From positions 1 through 10,496 of the forward strand of contig JALUWE010000299.1 in assembly GCA_027019845.1 (NCBI GenBank): a stretch of 10,496 bases of DNA, in the 5' to 3' direction. Source of the DNA: Anaerolineales bacterium (lineage in GTDB: Bacteria; Chloroflexota; Anaerolineae; Anaerolineales; JABWBV01). The position numbers were made by a program, and so were the translations under genes. Shown one piece after another: positions 1 through 5,389 of the stretch. Under the pieces are notes generated by a model. The model saw nothing but the letters and a program-made list of their open reading frames with translations. It was not told where the DNA came from and made no database searches. Position 1 is the stretch's first letter, and every line of letters begins with the position of its first letter.

Positions 1-1
1 G

Positions 2-829
2 GGGAAGACCACCACCGTGCGTATGCTCACCTCGGTGTTGCGGCCAAGCCGGGGGCGCGCCTGGGTGGCAGGCTTTGACGTGATCCACCAACCCGAGAAA
101 GTGCGCGCCTCGGTGGGGGTGCTGACGGAAAATCATGGCCTGTACAACCGTATGCCCGCGGAGGAGTATCTCGACTTTTACGGGCAGCTTTACAATCTGG
201 ACCCGCGCACACGGAAAGAGCGAATCGACAAACTCTTGAGCGATTTCAATCTGATAGAGGCGAAAAAACGGCGTATCGGGGAATTTTCCAAAGGGATGCG
301 CCAAAAGCTCGCCCTGGCCCGTGCTTTGTTGCACAACCCGCCCGTGCTGCTGCTGGATGAACCCACCTCCGCCATGGACCCGGAAAGCGCCCGCCTGGTG
401 CGCGACTCGATTGCAGAACTGCGCTCCGCGGAGCGCGCTATCGTGCTCTGCACCCACAATCTGAGCGAGGCCGAAGAACTGGCCGACCGGATCGCCATTA
501 TTCGGGCCGGCAAGATCATCGCGCACGGCTCCCCGGAGGACTTGAAACAGCGGTTTCTTGGCCCCCCTGAGTACGAGGTCCGGTTGGCAGAGGCGCGCGC
601 CGGAGGGGAGATCGAGCTGCCGCCGGGCACCATCCTGACCGGCAGGGGCGCGGATTGGATGCGGTTCTGCCACCCGGCCGGGTTGGACGCCAATACGCAT
701 GTGTTACGCGCCCTGCTCGCGCAGGGGTTGGCGGTGGTCAGCCTGCAAGAAGTCCCCCGCAGCCTGGAGCAGGTGTACCTCCAGGTGATGAGCCAGGCCA
801 ACGGGCAGGAGGTCTCCCTTGCTGACTAA
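2..829 (+). CDS. ABC exporter ATP-binding protein (5' partial)
   Basis: This is the ATPase subunit of an ABC-2-type exporter. It hydrolyses ATP at the cytoplasmic face to drive the permease encoded immediately downstream. The frame is open to the left edge, and the first visible residues, GKTTT, are the end of Walker A, so only the N-terminal few dozen residues are missing. The GTG at 17 is therefore not a start. Numbering from that codon, the Q-loop region is LTENHGLYNR (about 37-46, with Glu in the Gln position), the signature is FSKGM (90-94), Walker B is VLLLDEPTSAMDP (110-122), and the switch His is in CTHNLSEAEELADR (145-158). The C-terminal ~90 residues resemble the variable accessory region of DrrA/NatA/CcmA-like exporters. 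The gene overlaps the permease start by 11 bp. The substrate cannot be told from sequence. Confidence 0.95.
   Translation, partial: GKTTTVRMLTSVLRPSRGRAWVAGFDVIHQPEKVRASVGVLTENHGLYNRMPAEEYLDFYGQLYNLDPRTRKERIDKLLSDFNLIEAKKRRIGEFSKGMRQKLALARALLHNPPVLLLDEPTSAMDPESARLVRDSIAELRSAERAIVLCTHNLSEAEELADRIAIIRAGKIIAHGSPEDLKQRFLGPPEYEVRLAEARAGGEIELPPGTILTGRGADWMRFCHPAGLDANTHVLRALLAQGLAVVSLQEVPRSLEQVYLQVMSQANGQEVSLAD
807..812 (+). promoter_or_regulatory. Shine-Dalgarno deciding the TTG start of the permease
   Basis: A perfect AGGAGG lies inside the end of the ATPase gene, 6 nt before the TTG at 819. It supports the TTG as the true start and indicates translational coupling of the two subunits. Confidence 0.8.
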
Positions 830-2237
830 ATTCCAACCTGCTTTGATCGTCGCGCGGCGGGAAATCCGCGACCAGTTTCGGGATTGGCGCATCGTGATCC
901 CGATCATCGTATTGACGCTGATTTTCCCGGCCATCATGAACTTTACGGCCCAGCGGGCGGTAGCCTTCGTCGGTCGTTTCGGCGCGGAAGTGGTGGCCGA
1001 CCGGTTGATTCCGTTTTTGCTGATGGTGGTGGGGTTTTTCCCCATCTCCATTTCGCTGGTGATCGCGCTGGAGAGCTTCGTTGGCGAGAAGGAACGCCGC
1101 AGCATCGAGCCGTTGTTGTCCAGCCCACTGATCGACTGGCATTTGTATTTGGGGAAGCTGCTGGCGGTGATGGTGCCGCCGCTGGTGGCCAGCTATTTGG
1201 GGATTGCCGTTTACCTGTATGGGGTGATCACGCAGGTGGGCTGGCAGCCGCCCCCTCAGCTGGTGGTGCAAATTCTGGTGTTGACCTTTGTGCAGGCGCT
1301 GGTGATGGTGAGCGGCGCGGTGGTGATCTCGACCCAGGCTACTTCGGTGCGGGCCGCCAACCTGCTGGCCTCGTTCATCATCATCCCGATGGCGTTCGTG
1401 ATTCAGGGGGAGAGTATGGTGATGTTTTGGGCGCAGTACAACGCGTTGTGGTGGGTGATCTTTGCGATGGTCATTCTGGCCGGGCTGCTGGTGCGCATGG
1501 GGGTGGCGCATTTCAACCGCGAAGAGCTGCTAGGCCGGGAGTTGGATGTGCTCGACCTGCGTTGGGCCTGGCGCACATTTGCGCGGGCTTTCAGGGGGGA
1601 GGCTGGCTCGGTGGGGGAGTGGTACCGCCGGGAAGTGCGGAGCACGTTGGCGCGTATCCGGCTGCCAACGGTGGCGATGGTCATGGCGTTGCTCGCGGCG
1701 GTCTGGATTGGCACACAGCAGGCGCAGGTCTTTTCGCTGCCGTCTGAACTGATCAACCTCGATGAGTTGAAAATCGAGTCCTTTGCCAACCTCGAAGGTG
1801 TCAGCCTGTTGAACCCGCGCGGCGTGCTGCTGGTCTGGTTTCACAATATCCGCGCTGTGTCCCTGGCTTTGTTGCTGGGGTTGTTTTCCTTCTCGGTGTT
1901 TGGTGTTTTGATTTTGATGCTGCCCCTCGCTCTGGTGGGATATTTCATGGGGATCATCGCTCAGGCGGGCGTTCCCCCGTTGACATTTCTGGCGGCGTTC
2001 ATTTTGCCGCACGGCATTCTCGAAATCCCCGCCATTGTGTTGGGCGGGGCTGCGATTTTGCGGCTGGGCGCGGTGATGATTTCGCCCTCCAGGGAAAAAA
2101 CGATGGGCGAAGTGGTGTTATGGGCGCTGGCGGATTGGGCAAAGGTGATGGTTGGGGTGGTGATTCCGCTGCTGTTGGCGGCTGCGGCGCTGGAGGTGTT
2201 CGTCACTCCGCGGGTGGCAGTGTGGTTGTTAGCGTAA
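819..2237 (+). CDS. ABC-2 permease fused to a SpoIIM (DUF95) domain
   Basis: This 472-aa membrane protein appears to be the permease partner of the upstream ATPase. Residues ~1-225 are an ABC-2-type membrane domain: a polar N-terminus (RREIRDQFRDWR), TM segments near 26-42, 64-85, 113-138, 150-172, 180-196 and 208-227, and the family landmark ESFVGEKERRSIEPLLSSPL at 85-104. A soluble linker rich in Arg and Glu spans ~228-282, followed by a TM at 283-300. Residues ~335-470 look like SpoIIM/DUF95: a WFHN start (340-343), the diagnostic PHGILEIPAIVLGGAAILRLG stretch (397-417), and several TMs. SpoIIM is known from the Bacillus engulfment machinery, where it scaffolds peptidoglycan hydrolases. 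Here it is probably a membrane module of the exporter and no evidence of sporulation. The start is TTG, supported by AGGAGG 6 nt upstream and the 11-bp overlap with the ATPase gene. The domain assignment is from motif recognition only. Confidence 0.88.
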   Translation: MLTKFQPALIVARREIRDQFRDWRIVIPIIVLTLIFPAIMNFTAQRAVAFVGRFGAEVVADRLIPFLLMVVGFFPISISLVIALESFVGEKERRSIEPLLSSPLIDWHLYLGKLLAVMVPPLVASYLGIAVYLYGVITQVGWQPPPQLVVQILVLTFVQALVMVSGAVVISTQATSVRAANLLASFIIIPMAFVIQGESMVMFWAQYNALWWVIFAMVILAGLLVRMGVAHFNREELLGRELDVLDLRWAWRTFARAFRGEAGSVGEWYRREVRSTLARIRLPTVAMVMALLAAVWIGTQQAQVFSLPSELINLDELKIESFANLEGVSLLNPRGVLLVWFHNIRAVSLALLLGLFSFSVFGVLILMLPLALVGYFMGIIAQAGVPPLTFLAAFILPHGILEIPAIVLGGAAILRLGAVMISPSREKTMGEVVLWALADWAKVMVGVVIPLLLAAAALEVFVTPRVAVWLLA

Positions 2238-2248
2238 CTTACCCCCCC

Positions 2249-2764
2249 TTACCAGCCCTCAATGAACTCGCTCCATTCCTCGAAGCGGTTTAGGTATCTG
2301 CCAAAGCGATATTTGGCGGACGCGGGCGGCCTGACGGGCTTGCGCAACAACGTCATGTTGACCTGCTCGGGTGTCCGCCCGCCCTTTTTATGGTTGCACG
2401 CGGGGCAGGCAGTGACCAGATTCTCCCAGGTGTGTTTGCCCCCCAATCGCCGCGGGACAACGTGGTCCAGAGTGGGCCGCGCCGGGCGAATGCCGCAATA
2501 CTGGCAGGTGTAATTATCGCGGCGGAAAATCTCGTGTTTGTTGAGCTTGACCACCGGGCGCGGGCGTTTGATCATCCGCGAGAGACGGATGATGGATGGT
2601 GCTGGAAACTCCTGCCGAACCGTGCGAATGATGCCGCGGCCATCGAGCACCATCGTGGCTTTTTCGCTGACGATCAAACCGATAGCGCGGCGGATGTTGC
2701 ATACGTGAATCGGCTCGAAATTGGCGTTCAACACCAACACGGGCGCACTCAGGTCGAAACTCAT
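2249..2764 (-). CDS. HNH endonuclease domain protein
   Basis: The product is a 171-aa cytoplasmic HNH nuclease. The C-terminal half has the zinc-supported HNH fold: CxxC at 87-90 (CQYC), the metal- and catalysis-associated DH at 100-101 (LDHVVPRRLGG), Asn115 (TWENLV), the second CxxC at 120-123, and the final His125 in CNHKKGGRTP. The N-terminal ~80 residues (VLNANFEPIHVCN..., RAIGLIVSEKA) match the extra domain typical of small stand-alone bacterial HNH proteins of unknown physiological role. I placed the start at the ATG at 2764. The frame stays open to 2893, but that extension would run across the divergent promoter and into the neighbouring gene, and it is not HNH-like. There is no Shine-Dalgarno and a -10 box sits 6 nt upstream, so the mRNA is probably leaderless. 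The gene converges on the permease gene with 11 bp between stops. The DNA target is unknown. Confidence 0.9.
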   Translation of the reverse strand: MSFDLSAPVLVLNANFEPIHVCNIRRAIGLIVSEKATMVLDGRGIIRTVRQEFPAPSIIRLSRMIKRPRPVVKLNKHEIFRRDNYTCQYCGIRPARPTLDHVVPRRLGGKHTWENLVTACPACNHKKGGRTPEQVNMTLLRKPVRPPASAKYRFGRYLNRFEEWSEFIEGW

Positions 2765-2770
2765 GGGCGA

Positions 2771-2779
2771 ATTATAGCA
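2771..2779 (-). promoter_or_regulatory. Extended -10 promoter of the HNH gene
   Basis: On the minus strand, TGC followed by a perfect TATAAT (2776 to 2771) ends 6 nt before the ATG at 2764. Transcription would start at or next to the first base of the start codon, giving a leaderless mRNA. No good -35 is visible; the TGn extension could compensate. Confidence 0.6.
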
Positions 2780-2795
2780 TAATCGATGCAGATGA

Positions 2796-2801
2796 TATAA
2801 T
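2796..2801 (+). promoter_or_regulatory. -10 box of the PH-like membrane protein gene
   Basis: A perfect TATAAT ends 7 nt before the ATG at 2809, with only A/T bases between. No Shine-Dalgarno precedes the ATG, so the transcript should be leaderless or nearly so. The region where a -35 would lie is occupied by the -10 box of the divergent HNH gene and has no recognisable consensus. Confidence 0.6.
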
Positions 2802-2808
2802 AAAAAAT

Positions 2809-3339
2809 ATGGATCAAAATCACATCGAAAAACAGGAATTTTATCCTGAACGGGTTTCGCCCCGCGGCCAGATTTACGCCTGGGTGTTGGCAATTGTAGC
2901 CGCCGTTACCTGGCTGATTTTGAGGGCCAACCAGCAGAGTCTGACCACGCTGGCGGGTGTTTTGGCCTTGTTTCTGCTCTTTTCCGCGGGCAGCATCTCA
3001 CTCAGCCGTTGGATGGATGCCCGCACTGTGATTCGCATCCAGCAGGATGGTGTCGCCTTTACCAACGGGTTGCGCAACGTGTACTTGAAGTGGGGCGATA
3101 TTCGCAGTGTGCGGGTGCTGCCCGATCGTTTTGGCGCCAGGCAGGTGCAGGTTCTGGGGACGGATTCCCATTTCGAGTTTCGCACGCTCGGCGAAGTACG
3201 GTATAATGGGCAGGTCAGAGGCCGAACCGGATTCGAGCAAGGCGACCGGATTTTGGAGACGATTCTGAAGGCTGCCCGATTGAAAATGCTCGACTCATCG
3301 AACGCACAAAAATCGGTTTATTATTATGCCCGCGAGTGA
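2809..3339 (+). CDS. Two-TM membrane protein with PH-like domain, function unknown
   Basis: I do not recognise a named family. The 176-aa product has a charged cytoplasmic N-terminus (1-20), two hydrophobic segments (about 22-39 and 46-66) with a short connecting loop, and then a soluble region at 70-160 whose alternating strands (TVIRIQQDGVAFTNG, VYLKWGDIRSVRVLP, RQVQVLG, HFEFRT) and closing helix (GDRILETILKAARLK) look like a bacterial PH-type domain anchored to the membrane. The two-TM plus PH layout is common in small bacterial membrane proteins of unknown role. The ATG at 2809 is chosen because a TATAAT ends 7 nt before it. The gene appears monocistronic: it has its own promoter and a strong intrinsic terminator begins 25 nt after its stop. 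The fold assignment is inference from strand pattern only. Confidence 0.8.
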   Translation: MDQNHIEKQEFYPERVSPRGQIYAWVLAIVAAVTWLILRANQQSLTTLAGVLALFLLFSAGSISLSRWMDARTVIRIQQDGVAFTNGLRNVYLKWGDIRSVRVLPDRFGARQVQVLGTDSHFEFRTLGEVRYNGQVRGRTGFEQGDRILETILKAARLKMLDSSNAQKSVYYYARE

Positions 3340-3363
3340 CCCCCTTAGCGGTGAAAATTTACG

Positions 3364-3389
3364 CGCCCTCACCGCTGAGGGCGTTTTTT
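3364..3389 (+). terminator. Intrinsic terminator after the PH-like gene
   Basis: A 7-bp GC-rich stem, CGCCCTC (3364-3370) with GAGGGCG (3377-3383), encloses a 6-nt loop and is followed directly by six T (3384-3389). An alternative upstream arm, AGCGGTGA (3347-3354), is exactly complementary to TCACCGCT (3369-3376) and would compete with this stem by taking its 3370-side bases and loop. Confidence 0.85.
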
Positions 3390-3400
3390 GTTGGCAAAAA

Positions 3401-3428
3401 GTAACTACACGACGTGCCTGGTAGTTAC
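3401..3428 (+). repeat. 8-bp inverted repeat in the tyrS upstream region
   Basis: GTAACTAC (3401-3408) and GTAGTTAC (3421-3428) are exact reverse complements separated by 12 nt. The spacer contains a smaller inverted repeat (CACG-A-CGTG at 3408-3416). It lies between the upstream terminator and the MITE-like element. It has no T-run, so it is not a terminator. It could be an operator, an RNA hairpin in the tyrS leader, or part of another dispersed repeat. Confidence 0.5.
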
Positions 3429-3436
3429 CGCAAAAA

Positions 3437-3443
3437 TAAGGAG
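3437..3443 (+). repeat. Left target-site duplication
   Basis: TAAGGAG immediately precedes the left terminal inverted repeat of the 143-bp element. The identical 7-mer follows its right end at 3587-3593. Confidence 0.7.
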
Positions 3444-3586
3444 TAGGACTTACGCACTTGAAAAGTCGCACCCAGACCTCACAGGTCTCAAAGCGCATGG
3501 AGATGCCCGGATGCAATCCATTTTGGGTAAAATCTTCCTGCATCGTGTGGTAGTAGACCTGTGAGGTCTCAACTGCGTAAGTACTG
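3444..3586. mobile_element. 143-bp MITE-like element upstream of tyrS
   Basis: This non-coding insertion has imperfect terminal inverted repeats (3444-3461 against 3569-3586, 15 of 18 positions, core ACTTACGCA). The 7-bp direct repeat TAAGGAG flanks it exactly, as expected for a target-site duplication. Inside, AGACCTCACAGGTCT (3474-3488) is the exact reverse complement of 3555-3569, and each copy is itself near-palindromic. Further in, GATGCA (3510-3515) pairs with TGCATC (3539-3544), and ATTTT (3520-3524) with AAAAT (3529-3533) around a 4-nt loop. The whole element could thus fold as one long interrupted hairpin. It encodes no plausible protein, so mobilisation would need a transposase elsewhere. 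The terminal core resembles ends of small elements I associate with other bacteria such as cyanobacteria, but I cannot name the IS family. It lies in the tyrS leader. Confidence 0.75.
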
Positions 3587-3593
3587 TAAGGAG
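3587..3593 (+). repeat. Right target-site duplication, containing the tyrS ribosome binding site
   Basis: This is the second copy of TAAGGAG. Its AAGGAG (3588-3593) sits 8 nt before the tyrS ATG at 3602 and is the evident Shine-Dalgarno sequence. The insertion therefore duplicated the ribosome binding site and kept a working copy next to the gene. Confidence 0.75.
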
Positions 3594-3601
3594 ATTACCA
3601 G

Positions 3602-4816
3602 ATGGACATCGACCAACAAGTCGAATACTTGATGCAAGGCACCCAATATGGTGACGAAACCCTGAAGCAGCACATGGCTGCCGAACTTCGTGAGCGGTTG
3701 ATCGAGGCGCAAAAAGAGGGCCGTCCCTTGCGGGTGTACCTGGGCGTGGACCCGCGCACATCCGATCTACACCTGGGGCACACCGTGCCGATGCGAAAAT
3801 TGCGCCAGTTTCAGGAGTTGGGCCACGAGGTGATTTTCCTGATCGGAAATTTCACCTCGTTGATCGGCGACCCCTCGGACAAAGACAAACTGCGCCCCCA
3901 ACTGACCCCCGAAGAGGTCGAGCATAACGCGCGCACCTACGCAGAACAGGCTTTCAAGATATTGGACTCCGAGAAAACCCAAATTCGTTACAACGCGGCC
4001 TGGCTGTCCGAGTTGAGCTTCCAGGATTTGATCCGGCTGGCCTCCAATTTCACCATCCAGCAGTTCCTGACCCGCGAAAACTTCCGTAAACGTTTCGACA
4101 AGGGCGACCCCATCTACCTGCACGAGACCTTTTACGCCCTTATGCAAGGCTACGACGCCTACGCGTTGCGCGCCGACGTACAAATAGGCGGCACCGATCA
4201 ATTGTTCAACATTATGACCGCGGCGCGGAAAATCATGACCGCCCTCGGCGCGCGCCCCAACATCGCCATCATCAACGACATTCTCCCCGGTACGGATGGC
4301 GAGATCAAGATGAGCAAATCGCTGGGCAACCACATCCCGATCCTGGCGCCGCCGGAGGATATGTACGGCAAAGTGATGAGTGTGCCCGACAAGGCCATGC
4401 CGCTCTACTTCCGGCTGGTGACACGCTGGACTCCGCCCGAGATCGATGAAATTGAAAAAGGGCTTGAGGAGGGCCATCTCCACCCGCGCGATGTCAAAAT
4501 GAAGCTGGCGCGCGAAATTGTCTCGATCTACCATGGGGACGAGGCGGCAAATCGAGCCGAAAAGGCATTTGTGCGCGTGTTTCAGCAGGGGAAAGTCCCC
4601 GAGGAAATGCCCGTTTATCGTTTACAGGCCGGGCAGTCGGTGTTGGATGTACTCACCACGGGGGGGCTTGTGAGCAGTAAGAGCGAAGGCCGCCGGATGA
4701 TCCAGCAAAAGGCAGTAAGACTGGATGGCAAGACGCTTGAAGATCCCTCGCAGCCTTTTCCAGGGCCGGGCATCTTGCGGGTGGGAAAGCGTAAATTTCT
4801 ACGCGTGACAGATTAG
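3602..4816 (+). CDS. tyrS: Tyrosyl-tRNA synthetase
   Basis: This cytoplasmic class I aminoacyl-tRNA synthetase charges tRNA-Tyr with tyrosine using ATP. The 404-aa product carries the HIGH-type motif HLGH (57-60) after VYLGVDPRTSDLHLGH, the tyrosine-site stretch MQGYDAY (181-187), IGGTDQ (195-200), and a perfect KMSKS (236-240). It ends in an S4 RNA-binding domain (about 345-402, QSVLDVLTTGGLVSSKSEGRRMIQQKAVRLDG). Length and motif spacing fit the ~400-aa TyrZ-like subtype of TyrS, not the ~420-aa Escherichia coli type. The ATG is supported by AAGGAG 8 nt upstream. All key motifs are intact, so I expect it to be functional. The leader contains the MITE-like insertion, and I see no T-box signature there. 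The TAG stop overlaps the stop of the convergent FHA gene by three bases. Confidence 0.97.
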   Translation: MDIDQQVEYLMQGTQYGDETLKQHMAAELRERLIEAQKEGRPLRVYLGVDPRTSDLHLGHTVPMRKLRQFQELGHEVIFLIGNFTSLIGDPSDKDKLRPQLTPEEVEHNARTYAEQAFKILDSEKTQIRYNAAWLSELSFQDLIRLASNFTIQQFLTRENFRKRFDKGDPIYLHETFYALMQGYDAYALRADVQIGGTDQLFNIMTAARKIMTALGARPNIAIINDILPGTDGEIKMSKSLGNHIPILAPPEDMYGKVMSVPDKAMPLYFRLVTRWTPPEIDEIEKGLEEGHLHPRDVKMKLAREIVSIYHGDEAANRAEKAFVRVFQQGKVPEEMPVYRLQAGQSVLDVLTTGGLVSSKSEGRRMIQQKAVRLDGKTLEDPSQPFPGPGILRVGKRKFLRVTD

Positions 4817-5298
4817 CCCGTCGGCCTTTGGGGTTGGCGAACGACTTTGAGCAGAAATTTCAATGCCCCAAAAGCGATGATGTCGTTGTCCTTCAATTTT
4901 ATCGGCTCATCCGCGGTTGCTTTGAGGGCGTTGCAATAGGTGCCGTTCGTGCTGTTCATGTCGTAGAGCAGAAGCGCTTCCGCGGTGGGATGCAGCCTGG
5001 CGTGAATCCGGGACACTCCTAACTCCAGCGCGTTGTAGATGCTCAGGTCCAGATCCACATCTTGCCGGTTCATTTTCCGGCCGATCACAATATCGTCGAA
5101 GATTTCCAAAGCCAGTGGATCTTGCCTTGTGATCAAGCTGATCAAAACAATGCGCCAGGTGGTCGCATCGGCCTCTGCAGAGGTCTTTTTTGATTTGCGT
5201 GGCAGACGCCTGAATTCGAAAGTGTCAAAGTATTCGATAACACTTTCTGGGGGAATCTCGGTTGTCTCTATCTTTCTGGTGTGCTTGTTATCCGCCAT
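4813..5298 (-). CDS. FHA-domain protein
   Basis: This 161-aa soluble protein has one forkhead-associated domain (about 50-153), a module that binds phosphothreonine peptides. The key residues are present: GR at 73-74, SRIH at 96-99, and STNGT at 116-120 within YDMNSTNGTYCN, with the closing strand FGALKFLLKVV at 143-153. The ~45-residue N-terminal tail is polar and holds IETTEIPP (10-17), a threonine pair reminiscent of the ETT phosphoacceptor motif of GarA/OdhI-type FHA proteins. That likeness is an inference. The gene follows the SEDS-PBP fusion on the same strand with a 91-bp gap. FHA proteins next to rodA/pbpA genes in mycobacteria link cell-wall synthesis to Ser/Thr kinases, and a similar role is plausible here. 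It has its own candidate promoter and a GAGG ribosome binding site. It converges on tyrS, sharing three bases of stop codon. Confidence 0.92.
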   Translation of the reverse strand: MADNKHTRKIETTEIPPESVIEYFDTFEFRRLPRKSKKTSAEADATTWRIVLISLITRQDPLALEIFDDIVIGRKMNRQDVDLDLSIYNALELGVSRIHARLHPTAEALLLYDMNSTNGTYCNALKATADEPIKLKDNDIIAFGALKFLLKVVRQPQRPTG

Positions 5299-5309
5299 CG
5301 GTTGATTTA

Positions 5310-5313
5310 CCTC
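5310..5313 (-). promoter_or_regulatory. Ribosome binding site of the FHA gene
   Basis: GAGG on the minus strand, 11 nt upstream of the ATG at 5298, supports this start. No competing in-frame start with a better site is visible. Confidence 0.5.
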
Positions 5314-5319
5314 GGGTTA

Positions 5320-5348
5320 AGTTTAGCACGATGTTGGTCCGAATGCAA
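5320..5348 (-). promoter_or_regulatory. Candidate promoter of the FHA gene
   Basis: On the minus strand a -35-like TTGCAT (5348 to 5343) and an extended -10, TGC followed by TAAACT (5325 to 5320), are separated by 17 bp. Transcription would begin near 5313, giving a leader of about 15 nt. This would allow expression separate from the upstream fusion gene. The -35 match is only partial. Confidence 0.45.
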
Positions 5349-5389
5349 ATCGGAACATTGACATTTGCATGTGCATTTCAGAACAAAGC

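Noticed and set aside
115..160. Glu instead of Gln in the ABC ATPase Q-loop as a sign of inactivity
   Set aside because: A Glu at this position (xxExxGLY pattern) is common among ABC-2-type exporter ATPases; the signature, Walker B and switch His are intact.
1800..2237. SpoIIM as evidence that the organism forms spores
   Set aside because: DUF95/SpoIIM domains occur widely outside spore formers, and no other sporulation gene is present.
2765..2893. A longer HNH protein starting at 2893
   Set aside because: The extension overlaps the divergent gene and both promoters, is not HNH-like, and the internal ATG at 2764 begins the family-like sequence.
3390..3601. A T-box or other tyrosine riboswitch in the tyrS leader
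   Set aside because: No T-box consensus (AGGGTGGNACCGCG-like) or specifier stem is visible. The structured part is explained better by an inserted element with terminal inverted repeats and a target-site duplication, and the terminator belongs to the gene upstream.
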